The notes under the pieces were generated by a model. That model did no database searches, was not told the origin of the DNA, and saw nothing but the letters and a program-made list of their open reading frames with translations. The position numbers and the translations under genes are program-made. From positions 35,932,722 to 35,996,721 of the forward strand of contig CM046871.1 of NCBI GenBank assembly GCA_025617745.1: a DNA stretch of 64,000 bases, written 5' to 3'. Position 1 is the first letter of the stretch. The number at the start of each line of letters is the position of its first letter. This DNA comes from Heliocidaris erythrogramma. Taxonomy: Eukaryota; Echinodermata; Echinoidea; Camarodonta; Echinometridae. Below, piece after piece: positions 55,971 to 64,000 of the stretch.

Positions 55971-58900
55971 GAGGAGGTGAAAACTAACAATCATAAGTAG
56001 TGTACACCCACTATACTTTGTGTTCAATCAGGAATAAGACCACTGAGCTTGTTGATTATATGTGTGAATATGATACTGATGTAATGATTTTAACTGAGAC
56101 ATGGCTTAACAAAGATGAGTGTTATAATAGGAGAATGTACCCCTCCCGTGTACACTTTCTTAAATGTACCTCGTAACTCCGCTAGTCGAGGTGGAGGAAT
56201 TGCCATGGTTTTCAAGACACCACTAAAGATGCTGATTAGACATCATGTTGATTTAGTTTATACGACATTTGAGTATGTGCATATTACAAATAGTTCTTAC
56301 TCTGTCAATTTCATTGTAGTATATAGACCTCCACCATCGACCATCAATGGCTTCACAAATACAGCATTTCTTAAGGAATTCGATGATTTTGTAAATGAGA
56401 TATCTCTCTTTGCAGGGAAATTAATTGTACTTGGAGATTTTAATGTTCATTGGGATGATCCTTCCAAACAAGATGTTATTCAATTTTCTTCATCCACAAG
56501 TTCTGCTGGATTAGTTCAGTATGTTAAAGGTCCAACACATAATCGTGGACATACATTAGATTTGGTTTTTACTCGCTGTGATGAATCATTGGTGGTAGAT
56601 TGTTATACTGATGACACAAGTATATCAGATCACCATGTAGTGTGTTTCAAGTTACAAAAAACAAGACATATGCAAACTGTATCAACCCTCCGTAACTACC
56701 GGAAGATTAACAAGAATCAATTTGTAAAATCACTCTCAGAGCTCATTTCCGAACCTCACCCTGATGGTGTTGATGCATTTTTGAGTGGTATGATTCTAGT
56801 ATGGGTAAACTACTTGACAAATTAGCTCCTGTAGAAATTAAGACCCGCATAGTAAAGAACAGAGTACCCTGGTACAATGACTCAATTCATATTGCTCGTC
56901 AAGAACGACGGCGAGCTGAAAGAAAGTGGCAGAAATCAAGATCCGACCCTGATCGTGAATCATTTCTGATTGCTAAGAAAGCTGTTTGTGCACTTACTGT
57001 AACTGCTAAACAAGACTATTTTAAAAACAAATTGTCTTCTTGTAGCGACAAGGATGTTTACCGAACTATTAATTCTCTTTTGAATAAGCAAAAGTCTGAT
57101 CTTCCATTTTATGATTCGCCTTTTCTATTAAGCAACCAATTTTCCCAATATTTTGTAGATAAGATCAAGAATATAAGAGACGAACTTGATAACACACATG
57201 TTATGCCAATATCTGCGAAGAGTTTAAGATACTTGAGGTCTTCTGAGTTAATGACAGTTATTTCAAGATGTCCCAGCAAAAGTAGTAAATTGGACCCACT
57301 CCCAACTTGGTTAGTGAAAGACTATATTGATCATCTTCTCCCAATACTAACTGAACTTGTAAATTCTTCTTTGTCATGTGGTGTCTTTCCACAGAAGGCT
57401 CACCATGCAATCATAAGACCTCTTTTGAAAAATTCATCTTTAGATAAAAACAATTTGAAGAATTATAGGCCTGTATCCAATTTATCGTTTGTTGGTAAAC
57501 TTATCGAGAAAATTGCTTGCTCAAGACTGGTGGAACATATGGAGATTAATAATCTTGCTGATCCACACCAGTCTGCTTATAGACCCAAACATGGTACTGA
57601 ATCTGCATTGATTAAGGTTAAAAACGATATTATGTTTTCATTGAACTCAAAGTAGTTCTTGTGGTACTTGTAGATTTATCAGCAGCCTTCGATACGATTG
57701 ACCACAAAATTTTTATTTGTCGTTTGTCAAAGAGAATTGGTGTTAGGGGAACTGCGTTGAATTGGTTTCAGTCTTATCTTGATGGCTGGACAGCACAAGT
57801 CGACATAGATGGGGAACTTTCAGATCCAACCATTTCTAGGTTTGGTTTACCCCAGGGCTCAGTTGTAGGTCCCACTGGTTTCACAGTTTATATTCTCCCA
57901 GTTGGCGACATCGCCCGGTACCATAATGTTTCGTATCATGTTTATGCTGATGACATTCAGTTGTATGTAGCATTTGATCCTAAAATTCCTGGGGAACTGG
58001 ATAAGGCCATGTTTTCACTACAATCTTGTATATCAGATATAAGGAACTGGCTGACAGCAAATAAGTTAAAACTCAATGATAGTAAAACTGAATTTTTCAT
58101 TGCTGCATCACCATACAATTACAAAAATTTGCCAGATTTAACACTGTCAGTTGGTGAAGTTTCTATACATCCATCGGATTCAATAAGGAATCTGGGTGCC
58201 TTTTTGATGTTAACATGACTATGTCAGCACACATTAACAATGTTTGCCGCAGTGTGATTTTTCATTTGAGGAACATATCTAGGATTCGTAAATTTATTGA
58301 TCAAACTACTTGTCATCATGCTGTAAGGTCACTTATTCTTTCCAGAATAGACTATTGTAATGGGCTTCTTTCCTCTATACCAAAGTCTCATGTAAACCGT
58401 CTACAGCGTCTGCAGAATTGGGCTGCACGTCTTGTTTTTGAGGTTGGCAGAAGTCATTCTTCCCAACCTTTACTTCATTCCCTTCACTGGCTGCCCATTC
58501 AAAAACGTATCATCTTCAAAATTAGTTCTTTATATTTATAAATCTATCAATAACCAGGCTTCAGGGTACATAACTGAATGCTTAACTGTATATACACCTA
58601 GTAGAAATCTCAGATCCTCAAATCACAACCTTCAGCTCAGCTACCCAATGACCCGAAATTTGTCAGGTGACTTTCACAGTTACTGCATCTAGGCTATGGA
58701 ATAATCTCCCATTGACCATTAGACAGTCAGCATCCATAAAGACCTTTAAAAAAAGTTGTGAAATCATATTTATTTTAAATCCGCTATCAAACTTTGTAAC
58801 GGGTACATTCATTACATTTTGTCTCCATAAAACCACCTGGTAGTTCCCACATGGACGATTGAAGAGTTTTCTGATTTGTGTTTATAAACAAATTATGTGT

Positions 58901-58997
58901 TCTATAATTTAAATATTTTGTAAACGCTCCAAGCCTTATGGGAAGGGCGTACTAAATGCTTATTGTATTGTATTGTATTGTATACTAGCGATAATCA
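55971..58997 (+). mobile_element. L2-like LINE with 17-bp target duplication
   Basis: A 3.0 kb copy bounded by AATTACCACTAAACCAA on both sides (55954-55970, 58998-59014). The endonuclease shows ILTETWLNKDE, RGGGIAMVFK, VVYRPPPSTI, LGDFNVHWDD and SDHHVVCF (56080-56660). Reverse transcriptase follows: YRPVSNLSFVGKLIEK (57460), HQSAYRPKHGTESAL (57570), LVDLSAAFDTIDH (57665), GLPQGSVVGP (57845) and YADD (57943). The C-terminus has LHSLHWLP (58470) and RNLRSSNHN (58600). A 3' UTR and (ATTGT)n tail end near 58983. It has a few frameshifts and one stop near 57653, so it is recently dead. The 5' end is truncated before or at the endonuclease. Confidence 0.88.
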
Positions 58998-59014
58998 AAT
59001 TACCACTAAACCAA

Positions 59015-59999
59015 TAGGATGTATATCATATGTGTATTTCTAAAATAAGAACATTCTTAAAATATAAACATAGCTAGCAAACCATTGTTTACTTCTATCT
59101 CTACCTTCACATCTCAAGACAACAATATAGTACATGTACATGTATATATCGTGGATGGTATGGTAGATAATTCCTCACAAGTGTACTTACTTAAGAAACA
59201 ACAAAAGAGGTGATGCATGTACATATACACATAATGTAAAATTAGACATCAAGATTGAAACTAAAAAATCAAATCCGTTCCCGAAATATATGTAAGTCAA
59301 AAGGATGCGTCTTTAACAAACATACACATTAATGTAGATACTCATAAAAAGCAAACTGACCGGCACCATTCCATTAAACATTACCTATGACAATATGTTA
59401 AAATCAGACCACAGTAAATTTAGGCTTAATACTAAACCAACTGTTACATGCAGATGTACTAATATGGCACCATTCCTTGTGCCTTAAACTCAGTGAGGAT
59501 CGAGTAGACAAATAGGGCCTACGGTTACATATCAGACCACAGTCAATAATGTTCCCTAATACAAAAACAAAAACAAAAACAAAAAACAAGAACAAGTTGC
59601 TTTTCATTTCTATAGTAAGCTAAAGACAAGGGAGAAAATTTGAGCAAGATTTAAAATCACCTAGCAAGTACATCAAAATAAACATACATACATGTACATG
59701 TACACGTATGGGGCTAAACCCAGAACAAGAAAAATGGATATGTAGCACATCAAATGTAACACATCAATATGACCCATAGAGTATAGCAGAACGCAGCAGA
59801 GCAAAAAACAAAGACCTGGATAAAATCAGACCTTCCTGCTCTATCAAACTTCAATAGAGCAAAAAGGTTGCACATGCTTAGTCAAAACATAAATCATGCC
59901 ATCATAAATGAGTATGTACCATGAACATCTCTTCACAAAAGCATAAATCATGAAAAATGACACAGCACTGTGTAGGCAATAGCAGGTAAAAATTCCAGA
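59015..59999. other. Unassigned spacer
   Basis: AT-rich, no gene recognised; includes (CAAAAA)n near 59563. Confidence 0.5.
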
Positions 60000-61430
60000 G
60001 TGAAATCAATATCTTGCGGAGTACCCCAAGGATCACTCCTTGGCCCCTTACTTTTTATTCTTTATATTAATGATTTTAAAAATTCTTCCAATATTTTTTC
60101 ATTTATTTTGTTTGCTGATGATTCTAATCTTTTTCTATCTCACCGTGACCCACATACACTACTTAATCTTTTGAATAAAGAACTTCGTTCAGTTCAGTCT
60201 TGGATAAGAGCTAACAAGTTATCACTTAATGTTAAGAAAACCAATTTTATGATATTTAGCAATTCTCTTAAAAGTTTACCTGGTCAAGTAGTTATGGATA
60301 ATGTCAATTTATTACAGGTTGAATCTACCAAATTTCTTGGACTCTACATCGATCATGATTTGTCTTGGAAGTGTCACATCAATTACTTATGCAAATTGAT
60401 TTCTAGAAATATCGGTATTCTAAACAAGCTAAAATTCTTTTTTCCTGATTATATTCTGTTGAACTTATATATGACTCTCATTTCATCACGATTAAATTAT
60501 GGTATATTGGCTTGGGGCAATACAAACAAGACCCTATTAGACAAGTTATTTAAATTGCAAAAGCGGGCTATTAGGTTGATTAACCAATCTGACTTTTATG
60601 CTCACACAAATCCATTATTTCTAAAAAATAAAATCCTAAAAATCCATGATTTATACGAATTTCACTTGGGTATATTTATGTTTCAACTCTCAAAAGACGA
60701 TCTACCGGAAATTTTTTCATCTTTATTTGAAAGAAACAACCTCATCCATTCTTATCCTACCCGCCAAAGGGACTCATTCCACCTTCCACGTACTCGTACA
60801 TTATTTGCTCAAAGAACAATTGCATTCGAAGGACCCAGGTTTTGGAATCATCTTCCTAACGAAATAATCAACTGTTTATCCTTAAATACGTTTAAATATA
60901 AATTAAAATGCTCTCTTTTGTCCAGTTATGGACCCAGTTAAGACGCACTGGCTGAACAAATATGAATTATTTGCCATGTTTTCTACCCTTGTATCTTTTT
61001 TTAAAGTACGTTACTGCGTTAGTATTGAATTTTCTCTCTCTTTTCTTACCTCCCCCCTCTCTCTCTTATTCTTATAGCTTCTCCGTTTTTCTTCTCATTC
61101 TTTACCCACAATTTCTTTTCACTTACCTTTGGCTCTTCCAATGTAGTCTGATTTTTTGCGTTCCTTCTCCTTGATTGCTGATTTCATAATATTTTAAAGG
61201 AACCTGCAGACTTTACAAGCTCTGCTTTTTATGCAGGTTCCTTCATATTTCGAACTCATTTTTTGTCATTGTTACAATCTACTGCCATTTTTGCTATACT
61301 GAAATTACTTTGCTACACTGTATTGTTATAATCAAATGTATTGTCTTATATTATGTTGATAATTTACTTATTTTGTGATATGAGAAATATGAGAATAAAT
61401 TCAAATCAAATCAAATCAAATCAAATAGTA
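60000..61430 (+). mobile_element. Young 5'-truncated CR1-group LINE
   Basis: An unbroken 313-residue frame (60000-60941) begins inside the reverse transcriptase at ISCGVPQGSLLGPLLFIL. It has the FADD box (FILFADDSNLF), the WIRANKLSLNVKKTNFM block and TKFLGLYIDHDLSWKCHI. The C-terminal pattern NPLFLKNKILKIHDLYEF, HSYPTRQRDSFH and GPRFWNHLPNEI follows. The 3' UTR has the hairpin 'ggaacctgca'/'tgcaggttcc' (61199-61241) and ends in (AAATC)5 near 61397-61426. It is one of the least damaged LINE copies here; endonuclease and ORF1 are missing. Confidence 0.85.
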
Positions 61431-61917
61431 TCTGTAGTTTGATACAAGCATGACGACATAGAATAAAAACAAGTGAAAAGAGATATGAGAAGAACTAATT
61501 ATGTCTTCCCTGACATAAAACCATGTAATGTATAACTTTAATTCCCTCCCCATGGAGCGTAAGAAAAATAAAAATGGATATCAACAAAATCACACATAAA
61601 AACATGAAAATATACACCGAAAATCATCTCGTAAAGAACTTAAAGCATTCATGTACAAAAATCTCCCCAGAATATCCTGTCTGAAAAAAAGACATAAAAA
61701 CATGTCGATCAATCCGAGGGTGAAGTGTATCAGAAAACATGGGGGGGGGGGGAGTCTGAGGAAAAAAGGTGACAAAGGAAACTATGGAGAAGAAAACAGA
61801 CAATAGAATCATACGTGCACGCTCAGTAAAGAATGCCAATAATACAAAAAGTAAATGTGAGGGCAGCAGCAAAGAGGGAAACTAAGCTGGACAACATGCC
61901 ATGATTGATTGTCTTTC
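61431..61917. other. Unassigned spacer
   Basis: G run at 61741-61752; frames nearby are low complexity. This would be the 3' flank/UTR of the exon at 61918-62246. Confidence 0.5.
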
Positions 61918-62246
61918 TCACGATATCGGGGTCGGGGGCAGTACGCTGTCATAACTTATGGCAACACGATTAAGACGCTTGCTGAACACGTCCGGAGGGC
62001 GGCTAGGATGAGGTCTTCCCTGCAAGCCATAGGGGTGGCACGGTCGACTCCGTAGAGTGGATGCGATGTCACAGGCAAAGATCAGCATGCAGGTGACCGG
62101 TGGACGACCAGGAGGTTCAGCTCTCTTACCATAGAAGGACCAGTCTCGATCTGCGAGGGATGCAGATGTGTCTATGGGGGTGAACAGTTCAGCTTCTGGT
62201 GGGCGACCACGAGAGGTGTCGATCTTCACTCTATAGGGACGGTGAC
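61918..62246 (-). CDS. Probable terminal exon of an unrecognised host gene
   Basis: A GC-rich open segment (unlike the AT-rich surroundings) preceded on the minus strand by a pyrimidine-rich stretch and acceptor ctcgcag. It reads HRPYRVKIDTSRGRPPEAEL, later ADRDWSFYGKRAEPPGRPP, CDIASTLRSRPCHPYGLQG and FSKRLNRVAISYDSV, ending PTPIS and TGA: about 108 residues rich in Arg and Pro. No transmembrane segment or known domain recognised. The 104-bp repeat at 62273 sits just upstream, in the presumed intron. Upstream exons would lie beyond 62.4 kb and were not found in the window. It could instead be an unrecognised mobile-element ORF. Confidence 0.5.
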
Positions 62247-62272
62247 CTGCGAGAGCGAGGGGCGAGGGGCGA

Positions 62273-62376
62273 GGGGCGATTGCATATAAACAATCATATA
62301 ACATAACTTTGCCACAAGGTGGCGGTATAACACAATCCAATGTAGAGCATAATAAAGGAACTCTAATCCAATGGCG
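62273..62376 (+). repeat. 104 bp repeat, copy 2
   Basis: Identical to 55572-55675. It lies about 27 bp upstream (on the minus strand) of the exon's acceptor site. Confidence 0.85.
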
Positions 62377-62600
62377 GTAGGTGACTGTAGGACCTAGGTC
62401 TGTGCCAGCAATGGACAAATCCTTGTCCTTTGAGCTATCAAAATAATAGACTGACACCTTGATGGCCAATGTCCTTCTTTCAACAGTACTTTTCTCCCTT
62501 TGAAACTCTCTTTATCTCCCCCCCCCCCCTCACCTCGCTTTGACTATTATTTCTTTAATTCTAAATTTCTTTCTAAAATCATGTTCACGTTAGAAGCAGG

Positions 62601-62791
62601 CAAGGCCGTACGCGTACGCGGGGGGGGGGGGGGGGGGGGGGGGGGGAGGGGGGGGGGGGGTGGGGGGGGGGGCAGAAATTTCAAAATCATACTTTTTTTT
62701 AAATCGGGTTTTAGACTTTTACCTGATCCAATAATTGAAATCGATCATCTTGCCCCCCCCCCCCCCGAAAAAATTTCTGCGTACGGCCTTG
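62601..62791. mobile_element. 191 bp mini-hAT element
   Basis: Tips CAAGGCCGTACGCG and, inverted, CAAGGCCGTACGCA. An exact 8-bp GAAGCAGG flanks both sides (62593-62600, 62792-62799). The inside is mostly long G runs on the left and a C run on the right. Confidence 0.8.
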
Positions 62792-62864
62792 GAAGCAGGT
62801 AATGAAAATTAAAAAAACATCTTGTTTTAGTATACCTTTCTGTAATTTGTGGAAGATTTTTGTC

Positions 62865-62951
62865 CCCCCCCCCTCTGTCTCTCTGTCTCTCTTTCTCTCT
62901 CTCCAACCCCCCCCCCCCCCCCAGATTTTACTTCTTCTTCTTCTTCTTTCG
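62865..62951. repeat. C runs, (CT)n and (CTT)n
   Basis: 'tctgtctctctgtctctctt', a C run near 62906-62922, then (CTT)n, which is the tail of the RTE-like fragment. Confidence 0.75.
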
Positions 62952-62955
62952 TTAA

Positions 62956-63858
62956 AGGAGAATTAACCTCAAACAATAAAGACGATAGTGTTCAAAGGTG
63001 TTATTTATTCCTACTTGTTAGACTATATGGCTTCGCGTCAAAATATACGAGATCGATACGAATCAAGATTTTCTGAGCAAAATTTATCATCTGCTAGCAA
63101 TATGTATCGTCTGCTAGCAATACATGGGGGCTGCCATTTTTTTTATGTGTACAAGAAGATTTTCTTAATCCAAATGCCCAATTGCCTTTTTCAAAATTAA
63201 AAACCCATTTGAGATTTAAAATATAGAATAGATATGTCAATTTATTTTTAAACTGAAGATTTCCTTATATATTTCTGTTGAAAATCGATATTCGCTTAAT
63301 ATAAATCTATTTTCTAGATACTGTGACGCAATGGACGGAGCAAATTAATTCAAATTTTATGGATGCTTCTTCCCTGAGCATCTATAGCGGCAAACTATGC
63401 ATTCACCTGCTTTCGGATAATGGGACTTGAAAAGTCAGAATGCATGCTGCATATATTATGCTCTGCTCTGTTTGGCAAACCAAGAAAATAGATTTTTGTT
63501 AAGCAAAACCAGACAATTTAAAAGTATCATTATAAAGATTTAATTTTTATAAATCATGTAAACACCCACTTTATATTTTTCGTCACATATGGGATTTTAG
63601 GTAATGAAGAAAATCAATTTAGGTCTTGGATTCAAAGTATCTTCCTGACCGGAACATTTCTCAATGGTTCATGTACAAATCCAAATCAGCAAGAAAATGG
63701 CAGCCCCCATGCAAATGAGTAGTAGACGATACCGGGTGTTGGAATATCTTTATTATACCCTTTTCTGATATCTTATTGGAAAATGATTTAGGCCAATAAG
63801 TAGGAATATACTACACCTTTCAATATAAGTAAATTTGTACTCAGGGGTTAATTCTCCT
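62956..63858. mobile_element. TTAA-flanked inverted-repeat element
   Basis: TTAA (62952-62955) then AGGAGAATTAACC on the left; GGTTAATTCTCCT then TTAA (63859-63862) on the right. Inner inverted blocks 'acatgggggctgccatttt' (63122) and 'aaaatggcagcccccatg' (near 63695) surround an AT-rich centre. TTAA targets suggest a piggyBac- or Kolobok-type non-autonomous element. It interrupts an RTE-like 3' end whose intact form is at 54.5 kb. Confidence 0.75.
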
Positions 63859-63862
63859 TTAA

Positions 63863-63910
63863 TGTTAATTGGCAATCAGTCATATTTGACTACTTTGTCG
63901 CCAATGACTC
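63863..63910 (-). mobile_element. Remainder of the split RTE-like 3' end
   Basis: 'tgttaattggcaatcagtca' and 'tttgtcgccaatgact', matching 54505-54555 in reverse. Followed by a C run near 63910-63927. Confidence 0.55.
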
Positions 63911-64000
63911 CCCCCCCCCCCCCCCCCTTCTCTCTATTATAAGGATATTATTTACATATACTTTCTATAATTTTATCTTTATTTGTTTTGGGGTTTTTTT

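Noticed and set aside
55572-62376. Identical direct repeats as LTRs of one element
   Set aside because: They are only 104 bp, lack TG...CA ends and target duplication, and enclose two independent LINEs and an exon rather than LTR-element genes.

Overview
The window looks like accessory-rich animal nuclear DNA, most likely from an echinoderm and possibly a sea urchin. It is AT-rich and intron-bearing, with long poly-G/poly-C runs and dense CR1/L2-type LINEs, a tRNA-headed SINE, palindromic MITEs and hAT, Harbinger, Tc1 and TTAA-type elements. The species call is inference from style. Nothing in the window is bacterial, and I found no LTR retrovirus-like element.

Host genes. One host gene is clear: a class A GPCR resembling melatonin receptors (NRY instead of DRY, NSxxY instead of NPxxY). 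It lies on the + strand in three exons (13400-13818, 43273-43633, 44493-44852), and the exons join in frame to 379 residues. Intron 1 is about 29.5 kb and holds most of the mobile DNA described here. A probable terminal exon of an unrecognised gene lies on the minus strand at 61918-62246. A weak saposin-like open segment lies at 12715-12921 on the minus strand.

Layout. 1-2.3 kb: end of an L2-like LINE, a minisatellite, a tRNA-derived SINE and a Harbinger-like MITE. 2.3-9.5 kb: at least five levels of nested insertions, built around a foldback element with arms of repeated units. 9.6-13.4 kb: small MITEs, microsatellites, a perfect hairpin, and the 5' flank of the GPCR. 13.8-43.3 kb (intron 1): LINE and MITE copies; a 2.0-2.1 kb segment present three times in tandem, whose third copy carries a MITE and a 4.8 kb LINE that itself carries a Tc1-like transposon with an open transposase; a decayed Crypton-like fragment; foldback palindromes; and a 1.8 kb hAT element stuffed with purine arrays. 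44.9-55 kb: SINEs with tRNA-like heads, a tandem/inverted tRNA-like array, a Harbinger-like element split by a LINE, and a 1.15 kb element with inverted arrays of an 11-bp motif. 55.5-64 kb: two LINEs, the unrecognised exon, a mini-hAT, and a TTAA-flanked element whose empty site is preserved at 54.5 kb.

How the parts relate. The LINEs probably supplied the machinery for the SINEs, since the SINE at 1.0 kb ends in the same tail as the L2-like LINEs. Target-site duplications, and several empty sites preserved in paralogous copies, let the order of many insertions be read directly. The most notable observation is a minus-strand SINE-like insert at 3.5 kb whose 5' end resembles the Alu domain of 7SL RNA, with a second partial copy at 42.9 kb.
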